Assembly (NCBI GenBank): GCA_903927905.1
Contig: CAIYOY010000215.1
Location: 1 to 64,000, forward strand
Reading direction: 5' to 3'
Length of the DNA: 64,000 nt
DNA from: an uncultured Verrucomicrobiales bacterium
Lineage (GTDB): Bacteria > Verrucomicrobiota > Verrucomicrobiia > Limisphaerales > Palsa-1400
Below are positions 1 to 6,903 of the stretch, piece by piece. The number at the start of each line of letters is the position of its first letter. Position 1 is the first letter of the stretch. The position numbers were made by a program, and so were the translations under genes. The notes under the pieces were generated by a model. The model was not told the DNA's origin, did not search any database, and saw only the letters and a program-made list of their open reading frames with translations.

Positions 1-67
1 ACACTCTGTATTTTTTTAATAAGTTTCATCACGTTTTCGTGAAACTTATTAAAAAAATACGGAGTGT
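1..67 (+). repeat. 28-bp inverted repeat (long hairpin)
   Basis: Positions 1-28 are the reverse complement of 40-67 except for one pair, T7 against G61, around an 11-nt spacer. In plus-strand RNA that pair is a G-U wobble, so the helix would be unbroken over 28 pairs. In minus-strand RNA it would be an A-C mismatch. No T-run follows the right arm, so this is not a textbook terminator. The arms may extend left beyond the window. Confidence 0.85.
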
Positions 68-144
68 GCTGGATGGCACGGGACCGTCGAAATAACGGAC
101 GGCCTCCGGAAATCTTTAACTAACTTCTTCGTACGGCAAAGCGG

Positions 145-213
145 TGGCAGAGGCGGATAAGCAGCAGGCATGACAGACGCTGCGGCTGGCATGACTGCTG
201 CCCGCCTCTGCCA
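145..213 (+). other. Composite hairpin
   Basis: A 12-bp stem (145-156 with 202-213) continues, after a 4-nt bulge (157-160), into a perfect 7-bp stem (161-167 with 195-201). The apical loop contains two GGCATGA(C) words. It is the second strong hairpin of the structured region. Confidence 0.75.
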
Positions 214-310
214 GCGCGTGCCACTAATATTCCGGGTGAGACATCGCTAAACCGAAACGCTGATATTGCATCACAAAGCGTGGTGAACCCGTGGGATTCG
301 TGCCTCTGAG

Positions 311-372
311 TGCGTGGCGACTGTCCTGCTCTAATGCTCTTATATTTTAAAAAGCAGGACAGATGACACGCA
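311..372 (+). other. Composite hairpin
   Basis: A perfect 10-bp stem (321-330 with 353-362) caps a 6-bp stem (311-316 with 367-372), separated by a symmetric 4-by-4 internal loop. TTCG at 297-300 could also pair with CGAA at 373-376. The terminal loop is AT-rich. Confidence 0.75.
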
Positions 373-448
373 CGAACTAATGTTCTGCGTGGGACGTTGG
401 TGAACCGGAACCGTCCTCTGGCATCGAGGCGTTTATGGAATTGTTTCG

Positions 449-532
449 GGACCATGATAATCACGGCGAGCGGACGGCTGCTGCGTAGGCACCTTGCGCC
501 AGCACGGTGCCGGAGCAGGAGCCGGACGCGGA
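449..532 (+). repeat. Imperfect direct repeat, copy A
   Basis: This 84-nt unit matches 580-663 at all but 12 positions by hand alignment. It begins GGACC and carries an internal GGCACC...GGTGCC hairpin. A shorter degenerate relative of its first 25 bases occurs near 80-105. Confidence 0.8.
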
Positions 533-537
533 CACGG

Positions 538-569
538 CATGAGTTGCTGAATCGTGTGCGAAACTCATG
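538..569 (+). other. Hairpin between the two repeat copies
   Basis: CATGAGTT (538-545) pairs perfectly with AACTCATG (562-569) around a 16-nt loop, in the spacer that separates the two copies of the 84-nt repeat. Confidence 0.65.
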
Positions 570-579
570 GCCCGGCACT

Positions 580-663
580 GGACCGTTAAAATTACCGTGA
601 GCGGATGGCTGCCGCGCAGGCACCTTGCGCAAGCACGGTGCCGGAGCGGGAGCCAGACGCGGA
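580..663 (+). repeat. Imperfect direct repeat, copy B
   Basis: Second copy of the 84-nt unit at 449-532, about 86% identical by hand count. The GGCACC...GGTGCC stem is kept, and the inner bases here form the palindrome CTTGCGCAAG. Confidence 0.8.
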
Positions 664-785
664 GCATGTCTGATCCTGACACTCATCTGACTTTTCTCAA
701 AACCGACGGCTAGTGACAAACAAATCCGCTCGTTTCCGGTGGTGTCTGTATATTTTACTCTCGGGCCGGGATAAATTAAAAGTGG

Positions 786-2447
786 ATGCCCGTAAATACT
801 TTACATCCTGAATACGAAAACCACCAAGATTGGTGGCGCACGTTGCGTGATGTGATGGAGGGCGACCGCACAATGAAGCGGGCGGGTATTCGGTATCTGC
901 CACGGTTGGAGGGAATGAATGATTTGGAATACCGCTGGTATGTCGAAAGGGGATTCTTTTACAACGCCACGGCCCGCACGGTGCTGGGTTACCTCGGGAT
1001 GATTTTTCGGCGCGAGCCGGTTCTGAAATTACCGGACCCTGGCACGGCGTTGGGCGATGCACTCAAAGCATTCGTGAATGATGCCGATCTGTTGGGCAAG
1101 GAAATATCTCATTACGCCCGCGAATTGACCACGGAAGTGGCGGTGATCGGTCGCGCCGGGACGCTGGTGGATTGGTGCGACGCGCCGGAGAATCGAGCTT
1201 ACCTGACGTTTTACGGGGCGGAAGATATTTTGAATTGGCGGGAGCAACGCATCAATGGACGGATGCAAACGACGCTAGTGGTTCTGCGGGAACGCACGGC
1301 CAGCGGATTGAATGACGAGTTTGCGGTGGCGGAAGTGGAACGGCTGCGGGTGCTGCGGTTGGTGAAGGGGAAAGTGAGAGTGGAGAAAGAAAGCTCGTCC
1401 TCACCCCTGCCCTCTCCTCCAGGAGAGGGAGAATCGCTCGCCGCGTCTGTGACTGGAGCAGAGGGCTGGCATTATGTGGTGGAGGTTTGGGGGCGGAAAA
1501 AGGACGGGCGTGGTTCTGATGCGCCGGTGGGAAGTGAAGAAGGCGGCGGGGCGAGTTCTGGTTCGGCGGTCCCCTCCTCCACTGCGGCAAGTTTTCCGGC
1601 GGTGTCGGCGGTGAATCGGGTCGGGACGGATGCTCATGCTTTTGAGTTATTGGAGACGCGGGTTCCTCTGCGCCGGGGCAAGGCGCTGCCGAATATTCCT
1701 TTTGTGTTTCACGGGCCAAGTGCTTCCAAGGCGGCGGTGGAGCGGTCGCCGATTTCTGATTTGGTGGCGGCGAACTTGGACCATTACCGCATGACCACGG
1801 ATTACAAACATGGGATGCACTTCACGGCGCTGCCGACTGCTTGGGTCTCGGGCTTCGACAAGGATGTGGTTTTGCGGATTGGTTCCAGCACGGCGTGGGT
1901 GACGGAGACGCCAGGCGCGACGGCGGGATTTCTGGAATTTAAGGGCGATGGTTTGCAGACGTTTGAACGGGCGCTGGATCGCGTCGAGCGATTGCTGGCG
2001 GTTTTGGGTGCGCGTTTGTTGGAATCACAAAAGCGGGCGGCGGAAAGCGCTGAGTCGGTGCAGCTCCGGCAAGCGGCGGACAGCAGCGTGATCGCGGGAA
2101 TTGCGGTGGCGGTGTCGAAGTCGCTGAACAAGGCGTTGCAGTGGGTCGTTTGGTGGAACTCCTCGGAGGAACATCCTGACCAAGTTTCGAGCGGGGACAT
2201 GCTGATTTCTCTCAATCGTGATTTCGACATCGTGCGACTGACGGGGAAAGAAATTCAAGCGCTGGTGGTGGCTTGGCAATCGTCGGCCATCAGTTTGGAC
2301 ACGGTGCTGCATCAAATGGAACGGGGCAGCGTGTTGCCTCCGGGCCGCAGTGCTTCGGAAGAAATGGAATTGATCAAAAAGAATCCTCCGCCACTCGCGC
2401 CACAACAACATACGCCTTGGGGACAAAGTGGTGGCGGAGAAAATTAA
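786..2447 (+). CDS. Phage portal-like protein (DUF4055)
   Basis: The 553-residue product starts with the TLHPEYENH...W..RDVMEGDR pattern of DUF4055 proteins, which sit at the portal position of phage head operons. A portal forms the dodecameric ring through which DNA enters the capsid. Order (portal, scaffold, capsid) and length both fit. Residues about 205-216 (SSPLPSPPGEGE) are the translation of a REP-like palindrome inserted in frame, and the next 60 or so residues are Ser/Gly/Pro-rich and look like a tolerant surface loop. No clear Shine-Dalgarno precedes the ATG. Family assignment is from sequence pattern; function is by family and context. Confidence 0.8.
   Translation: MPVNTLHPEYENHQDWWRTLRDVMEGDRTMKRAGIRYLPRLEGMNDLEYRWYVERGFFYNATARTVLGYLGMIFRREPVLKLPDPGTALGDALKAFVNDADLLGKEISHYARELTTEVAVIGRAGTLVDWCDAPENRAYLTFYGAEDILNWREQRINGRMQTTLVVLRERTASGLNDEFAVAEVERLRVLRLVKGKVRVEKESSSSPLPSPPGEGESLAASVTGAEGWHYVVEVWGRKKDGRGSDAPVGSEEGGGASSGSAVPSSTAASFPAVSAVNRVGTDAHAFELLETRVPLRRGKALPNIPFVFHGPSASKAAVERSPISDLVAANLDHYRMTTDYKHGMHFTALPTAWVSGFDKDVVLRIGSSTAWVTETPGATAGFLEFKGDGLQTFERALDRVERLLAVLGARLLESQKRAAESAESVQLRQAADSSVIAGIAVAVSKSLNKALQWVVWWNSSEEHPDQVSSGDMLISLNRDFDIVRLTGKEIQALVVAWQSSAISLDTVLHQMERGSVLPPGRSASEEMELIKKNPPPLAPQQHTPWGQSGGGEN
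1399..1431 (+). repeat. REP-like palindrome inside the portal gene
   Basis: CCTCACCCCTG is followed by CCTCTCCT...AGGAGAGG. It matches the elements at 3262, 4350 and 5111 in layout and orientation. It is read through in frame without a stop. Confidence 0.8.
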
Positions 2448-2453
2448 AAATTT

Positions 2454-3227
2454 ATGACACTGAAATTCAAATACCAAAAGAAGGAAGAAATTCCGGCGGA
2501 ACATCTGGCCTTTTACGCGGAGCGTGATGGTGCCTGGCAACTTGATGGCGACGGTGTCGCCGACAAAACGAAGCTGGATGAGTTTCGCAACAACAACGTC
2601 GCGCTGCTCAAGCAATTGGATGAGCAGAAGAAACGATTTGAAGGAATTGACCCGGACGCGGTGCGAACTCTGGCGGAAGAAAAGCGCCGCTTGGAAGAAG
2701 CGCAGCAATTGAAGGCGGGCGAATTTGATAAGGTTTTGGAAACGCGCGTGCGAGCCGTGAAAGGCGAAATGGAAGGGAAACTGTCGGCGGTGACTTCGGA
2801 GCGAGACACTTTGAACTCGCGGCTGGTGGCAATTCAGATTGACCAAGGCGTGACGACCGCCGCGACGAAACGCGGTCTCCGGGTCACGGCAATTCCTGAC
2901 ATCACGGCGCGGGCGCGAAGTGTTTTCAAGCTGGTGAACGGTGTTCCCACGGCTTTTGAAAACGATGGCAGCACGGTTCGCGTGGGCAAGGATGGCATCG
3001 CGCCTTTGACTTTGGATGAATGGGTTTCTGCACAAGCGGTGGAAGCTCCGCATCTTTTTGAATCTAACGCTGGCGGCGGTGCTGCTGGCAATCCCGGCGG
3101 TGTCGGGTCGGCAGTGGTCAAGAATCCGTGGAAGCGCAATAGCGCCGAATGGAACGTGACCGAGCAAATGACAATGTTGCGGAACGACCCGCAACGAGCA
3201 GCCGCAATGAAGCTGGCTGCTGGATAG
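2454..3227 (+). CDS. Phage scaffold-like protein
   Basis: This 257-residue protein lies between portal and capsid genes, the usual place of the internal scaffold that guides capsid assembly. Residues about 40-125 are charged and heptad-like (LLKQLDEQKKRFE, EEKRRLEEAQQLK), predicting a long coiled coil. The C-terminal third is Gly/Ala-rich and ends with a short helical tail, where scaffolds commonly contact coat subunits. The start lies 6 bp after the portal stop. The assignment rests on position and architecture, as no catalytic motif is expected. Confidence 0.65.
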   Translation: MTLKFKYQKKEEIPAEHLAFYAERDGAWQLDGDGVADKTKLDEFRNNNVALLKQLDEQKKRFEGIDPDAVRTLAEEKRRLEEAQQLKAGEFDKVLETRVRAVKGEMEGKLSAVTSERDTLNSRLVAIQIDQGVTTAATKRGLRVTAIPDITARARSVFKLVNGVPTAFENDGSTVRVGKDGIAPLTLDEWVSAQAVEAPHLFESNAGGGAAGNPGGVGSAVVKNPWKRNSAEWNVTEQMTMLRNDPQRAAAMKLAAG

Positions 3228-3261
3228 AAATTAAGAGTGAGAGTAGAACTTGAAAACCCTA

Positions 3262-3311
3262 CCTCACCCCAACCCTCTCCCTCCCGCGAAACGCGGGCCG
3301 GAGAGGGAGAA
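3262..3311 (+). repeat. REP-like palindrome, long form
   Basis: CCTCACCCC, CCCTCTCC, then a CCCGCG-AAA-CGCGGG stem and GGAGAGGG. It fills most of the 113-bp gap between the scaffold-like and capsid genes. Confidence 0.85.
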
Positions 3312-3340
3312 GACACCGAAAAAACAGAAAGAAAACATTT

Positions 3341-4348
3341 ATGGCTAAAACACAAATCGCGGACGTAATCGTCCCCACAGAATTTGAAAAATATGCGATT
3401 CAACGCACGGCAACTTTGTCGGCGTTTTATCAGTCTGGCATTGTCCAGATGGACAATGAATTTGATGCGCTCGCCGAGCAAGGTGGGACGGAAGCGCATC
3501 TGCCCTTCTGGAATGATATTTCCGGGGCGCGTCAACCGCTGAGTGATTCCGCGCCGTTGGTCACCGCGAAAATCGGCGCAGACCAGGACGTTTGCCGGAT
3601 TCACAATGACGGGCAAGCGTGGTCGGTGAATCAGTTGGCGAAGGCGTTGGCTGGAGATGATCCGATGGACGCCATTCTGGAACTCGTCGGCACGTATTGG
3701 GCGCGTATCAATCAGGGCGTTTTGATTTCGTCGTTGAAAGGAATGTTCGGCGCGGCGTCCATGTCCGGCAATCTGCTTTCGATTGCGAGTGAAAGCATCG
3801 CGGGCCAAAGCACGGCGACAAAGCTGACTGGTGCCTCGTTTGTGGATGCCTGTCTGCAACTTGGCGACCGCGCTGATCGGCTTGTGGCGGTGGCGATGCA
3901 CTCCGCGACTGAGGCGGCTTTGAAGAAACTGGATTTGATTGACTTCATTCCTGACAGTGAAGGCAAGCCTGTCATCCGCGTGTTTCAAGGTCGGCGCGTC
4001 ATCATTGACGATGGTTGCCCGGTTCGCGTTGGAACGACGGACGGAAATGTTTATACGTCTTACCTGTTCGGCCCCGGTGCCTTCTGCCAGGGCGCGGCCA
4101 AACTCAACAATCCGGTCCAAGGCGGCTTCGGAACGGAAGGCGTCGAACTTTCCCGCTCGGCACTGGATGGCGATTCCAATTTGATCAACCGCCGTCGTTA
4201 CATCTTCCATCCGCGCGGTGTGAAGTTCACGTCTGCCTCGGTAGCCGGAAAGAATCCGACGGACGCGGAAATTGAAACGCAAACGAATTGGGTTCGCGTG
4301 TACGAACCGAAAAACGTGCGGATCGTGGCGGTGGTTCACAATAATTAA
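3341..4348 (+). CDS. Major capsid (coat) protein
   Basis: The 335-residue product resembles phage coat proteins that follow DUF4055 portals. It has an N-terminal segment with EFEKYAIQRTA and HLPFWNDISG, a middle part rich in small residues with ARINQGVLISSLKGMFG, and a C-terminal beta-rich part. It would form the icosahedral shell. No cleavable propeptide is obvious. It follows the scaffold-like gene after a REP-like element, and the next structural gene starts 60 bp downstream. Family placement is by pattern and gene order. Confidence 0.8.
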   Translation: MAKTQIADVIVPTEFEKYAIQRTATLSAFYQSGIVQMDNEFDALAEQGGTEAHLPFWNDISGARQPLSDSAPLVTAKIGADQDVCRIHNDGQAWSVNQLAKALAGDDPMDAILELVGTYWARINQGVLISSLKGMFGAASMSGNLLSIASESIAGQSTATKLTGASFVDACLQLGDRADRLVAVAMHSATEAALKKLDLIDFIPDSEGKPVIRVFQGRRVIIDDGCPVRVGTTDGNVYTSYLFGPGAFCQGAAKLNNPVQGGFGTEGVELSRSALDGDSNLINRRRYIFHPRGVKFTSASVAGKNPTDAEIETQTNWVRVYEPKNVRIVAVVHNN

Positions 4349-4349
4349 A

Positions 4350-4389
4350 CCCTCACCCCTGCCCTCTCCCGCCTGACGGGAGAGGGAGC
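4350..4389 (+). repeat. REP-like palindrome
   Basis: CCCTCACCCCTG, CCCTCTCCCG, loop CCTGA, CGGGAGAGGG. It begins right after the capsid stop codon and could also act as an mRNA-stabilising hairpin between structural genes. Confidence 0.85.
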
Positions 4390-4407
4390 GGAGAAAGGAA
4401 TGTATTT

Positions 4408-5031
4408 ATGAAAATTCTTTCGTTGGAAAAGACAGCCAATTACGGGCGGCGATACTCGAACGTGCTGCGCATTGCGTCGAACGTGGCCGATGGCGAGACG
4501 GTGACAATCGCGAATGAGGTTTACGAAATTGATAACAACGCGGCCATTACGGCCGGAAATATCCTCGTGGACTGTTCCGGTGGCGTGACGCCGGTTCTGG
4601 CCGGTGCTGCTTTGGTGGCTGCGATCAACGCGAACACCAAACTGAAAATCACGGCCAAAGCAATCAGCGCCAATGAAATTCTGGTCACGTCGCGCACTGG
4701 CAAAGCCGGTCGCCAGCTTGCGTGTGCTGAGACGTTGGCCGGGGCAAACAACGCTTGGGCGGCGGCTCTGATGTATGGCGGTTCGGATGTTTTCAAGGCG
4801 GTGCAAATTCAATCGCGAGCCGTGAACGCAACTGAGGTCGCACTGGCCGCGATGCGGTTTGCCTTCACGTTCAATCCGGTTTCGGCGCTGGTGCAAGTGC
4901 GGACGGCGGCGGGTGCGGCGAAGGCTTGGGGCGGCACTACCACCCTGACGGGTGATCGGGTTGACCTGGCGAATACCGGTTCGACCGATTTCGCGTCAAC
5001 AGATGTTGTCACGGTTTTTGCCGGGGAATAA
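4408..5031 (+). CDS. Phage structural protein, unassigned
   Basis: I do not recognise a family for this 207-residue protein. It is rich in Ala, Thr and Val with many short beta-like stretches and no signal peptide, membrane segment or catalytic motif. Its place directly after the coat gene suggests a head decoration, head-fibre or head-tail protein. AAAGGA lies upstream of the ATG, one of the few plausible ribosome-binding sites in this module. Head association is inferred from gene order only. Confidence 0.6.
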   Translation: MKILSLEKTANYGRRYSNVLRIASNVADGETVTIANEVYEIDNNAAITAGNILVDCSGGVTPVLAGAALVAAINANTKLKITAKAISANEILVTSRTGKAGRQLACAETLAGANNAWAAALMYGGSDVFKAVQIQSRAVNATEVALAAMRFAFTFNPVSALVQVRTAAGAAKAWGGTTTLTGDRVDLANTGSTDFASTDVVTVFAGE

Positions 5032-5033
5032 CT

Positions 5034-5252
5034 ATGGAAGGACTTTATCCGATTATTCGCCGGAAACGCAAACCACTGGTTGACGTTACGCCACAAGTGA
5101 AAACGCCGGTCCCTCACCCTGGCCCTCTCCCATCCGATGGGAGAGGGAATGTTCCTCCGATCCCTGAAAATGAAAAGACACCGATACAAGATATTCCCGC
5201 CGCTCCCGTCAAAGGGTCGGGTAAGCCTGCGCGGTTGGTGGGCGGAGCGTGA
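5034..5252 (+). CDS. Small phage protein carrying an in-frame REP-like element
   Basis: A 72-residue Pro/Lys-rich frame starts 2 bp after the preceding stop, which suggests coupling. Residues about 27-38 (PHPGPLPSDGRG) are encoded by the REP-like palindrome at 5111-5149, so roughly half of the protein predates the insertion. Its TGA at 5250-5252 overlaps a GTG at 5249 that could start a following protein in another frame. No domain is recognised. It may be a small head or fibre accessory protein, or a decayed gene. Confidence 0.45.
   Translation: MEGLYPIIRRKRKPLVDVTPQVKTPVPHPGPLPSDGRGNVPPIPENEKTPIQDIPAAPVKGSGKPARLVGGA
5111..5149 (+). repeat. REP-like palindrome
   Basis: CCCTCACCCTG, CCCTCTCCCATC, CG, GATGGGAGAGGG. 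It lies inside the 72-residue frame and supplies the first ATG of the overlapping LamG frame. Confidence 0.85.
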
Positions 5253-5949
5253 GCAACGGCGGCGGCGCGAGCGTCTCGACTCCTCAACCAACACGGCTCC
5301 GCCAGTGTTGTGGCTGAAAGGGTCTGACATTGTTGGCAGTCCCGGTGATTCGATTGCGTTCTGGGCGGACGCAAGCAGTTATTCAAACAATGCGGCGCAA
5401 GACACGGTCTCAATGCAACCGACTTTGCAATCGGTCACGTTTGCGGGGAAGACCTTCAAAGTGGCGCGGTTCGACACAGTGGACGACGGAATGATTACCC
5501 AGGCCATTATCAACGATCCTACGCCCTATTCCATTTTTGTGATTTGGCGTCCGGCTGATCTTTGGACCACTTCGGCCATCATCTCCAGCGGTGATGAGGA
5601 TTGGTTGATGGGAACGGACGGCGGCAGAATGCTTTGCTACTTCACTAATTGGAGCGGCGCGACTGTACCGGATGCGATAAACACGGATGACTTTTATCTT
5701 TTTGAAGTTCGCATCACGCCCGGCGAAGATCCAACCGGAATTTATATCAATGGGGTCCAGACCTATGTTTTTCCCGGTGGTGGTTCGGATGCACCGAATC
5801 AAGTCATGCTGGGGTCGTCGGGCAGCAATCCTTATCCGGGCGGATGTGATGCGGCGGAAATCATGATTTACGACCGGCAGTTGCCGGATGACGAAGCGGC
5901 GGATGTTCGGGCGTATTTTCAGGCGAAATACAATTATCTGAAATTATGA
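5137..5949 (+). CDS. LamG/concanavalin A-like phage protein, N-terminus uncertain
   Basis: Residues about 53-270 form a LamG-like jelly-roll module (VLWLKGSD, YSIFVIWRP, GIYINGVQ, AEIMIYDRQLPDDE), common in phage fibres and secreted proteins that bind glycans. The first 50 residues are arginine-rich and start inside a REP-like element, so they look like read-through rather than coding. A GTG at 5249 overlaps the previous stop and opens a better N-terminus (SNGGGASVSTPQPT) in another frame, which would need one frameshift near 5285-5300 to join the LamG frame. A shorter start is also possible. The reliable part is about 5293-5949. Confidence 0.55.
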   Translation: MGEGMFLRSLKMKRHRYKIFPPLPSKGRVSLRGWWAEREQRRRRERLDSSTNTAPPVLWLKGSDIVGSPGDSIAFWADASSYSNNAAQDTVSMQPTLQSVTFAGKTFKVARFDTVDDGMITQAIINDPTPYSIFVIWRPADLWTTSAIISSGDEDWLMGTDGGRMLCYFTNWSGATVPDAINTDDFYLFEVRITPGEDPTGIYINGVQTYVFPGGGSDAPNQVMLGSSGSNPYPGGCDAAEIMIYDRQLPDDEAADVRAYFQAKYNYLKL

Positions 5950-6275
5950 ATCAGCGTTTTCTCATTATCATTGCGGCGGCTGATCGGGACGCGGCCAATT
6001 CCTTGGCGAAAGCGCAATTCGATACGGCGGGCGGGGAAAAGACTTTCTCGGTCGGGCTTTCGGCGAGTGGCGCGGCTCCGGCGTCGCATTACTGGTGTTC
6101 GGCTTTGTTCACGGGGGATGGGCCGGAAAAGTTGGCGGCGGCACAGGCGGTGTTTCCATCGGCGGTGGTGCAAACTTATGACGCGGATGGTGATCCGGGG
6201 TTTCCTGGGCGAACGATTGCCAGCTTGGGTTTGAAGCAAGTGGTGAATTTACCGGGAGGTGCGCCATGGCTTTGA
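5946..6275 (+). CDS. Small phage protein of unknown function
   Basis: The 109-residue product begins at an ATGA overlap with the LamG stop, indicating translational coupling. It has a hydrophobic N-terminal strand (FLIIIAAADRDAAN) and a Gly/Ala-rich body without a known motif. Its end overlaps the next gene by 10 bp. A head-tail adaptor or minor structural role is plausible from context only. Confidence 0.6.
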   Translation: MNQRFLIIIAAADRDAANSLAKAQFDTAGGEKTFSVGLSASGAAPASHYWCSALFTGDGPEKLAAAQAVFPSAVVQTYDADGDPGFPGRTIASLGLKQVVNLPGGAPWL

Positions 6276-6889
6276 CGCTGGTTAAAGAGGATGGGACGGG
6301 ATTGGTGAATGCAAATTCGTACGCGGCTGCGGCGGATGGGGATGCTTACCACGATGGGCATTTGTACGCGTCGGCTTGGACCGGGGCGAGTGACGGGGAC
6401 AAGGAAAAGGCGCTGGTGATGGCGACGCGGTTGATTGACGCGGAATGTGAGTTTTTGGGTTTCCACAAGTCGAACACGCAAGCTTTGCAGTGGCCGCGCG
6501 TCCAGGTGCCTGACCGGGAAGCGAGCGGAGTGTTTTGGGCGCCGGGTCTGGTGATTGGACTTGGCCCGGCTGCGCCCTTGTATCTTTCCAGTGATGTTGT
6601 GCCGCCGTGCGTGGTGCAAGCAACGTGTGAGTTGGCTCGGGAATTTCTGGTGACGGACCGGACGGGGCCGCCGCTGGGGGAAGGTTTGAAATCGGCTTCG
6701 GTGAAAACGACGACGGCGACGAAGACCGGCGGCACGACGGGGACGGCTTCGTCTTCATCGGATGCGTCTGCTTATGTTTATGACCGGGCTGATCGCCGGC
6801 CTATATTAACGCGAGTGGTTGAATCTTTGCTGCGGCGGGTGTTGGCGAGTTCGCCGGGGAGCATGACGGTGAAGTTGGTGAGGGCGTAA
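6266..6889 (+). CDS. DnaT-like phage head completion protein
   Basis: The 207-residue protein opens with LVKEDGTGLVNANSYAA, followed by KEKALVMATRLID and QWPRV..PDREA. This is the pattern of the DnaT-like family found next to head genes, generally taken as head-tail connector or completion proteins despite the DnaT name. A low-complexity Thr/Ser linker (about 140-170) separates a short C-terminal helix. It overlaps the previous gene. It is the last recognisable structural gene, and no tail genes follow on this side. Confidence 0.65.
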   Translation: MALTLVKEDGTGLVNANSYAAAADGDAYHDGHLYASAWTGASDGDKEKALVMATRLIDAECEFLGFHKSNTQALQWPRVQVPDREASGVFWAPGLVIGLGPAAPLYLSSDVVPPCVVQATCELAREFLVTDRTGPPLGEGLKSASVKTTTATKTGGTTGTASSSSDASAYVYDRADRRPILTRVVESLLRRVLASSPGSMTVKLVRA

Positions 6890-6903
6890 ATTCTGTTTAC
6901 CCC

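Larger units (their letters stand above)
68..785 (+). other. Hairpin-rich region without convincing genes, candidate large structured RNA
   Basis: About 700 bases precede the portal gene where a terminase might be expected. The open frames here are short, arginine-rich and unlike any family I recognise. The stretch instead contains several long composite hairpins (145-213, 311-372, 538-569) and an imperfect 84-nt direct repeat (449-532 and 580-663) offset by 131 nt, which is not a multiple of three and argues against a protein repeat. Large ornate RNAs such as GOLLD and ROOL are known from phages. I cannot assign this region to either, so an RNA role is inference. Confidence 0.4.

Noticed and set aside
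120-719. A 199-codon minus-strand frame and shorter plus-strand frames in the first 800 bases
   Set aside because: Arginine- and serine-rich translation with no family resemblance. They cross hairpins and direct repeats offset by 131 nt, which would not keep a protein frame.
2025-4339. Long minus-strand frames antisense to scaffold and capsid genes (389 and 501 codons)
   Set aside because: They mirror well-supported plus-strand structural genes and encode basic, low-quality sequence.
1399-5149. CRISPR array
   Set aside because: The repeated units are palindromic, unevenly spaced by hundreds to thousands of bases and variable in length, so they are REP-like.
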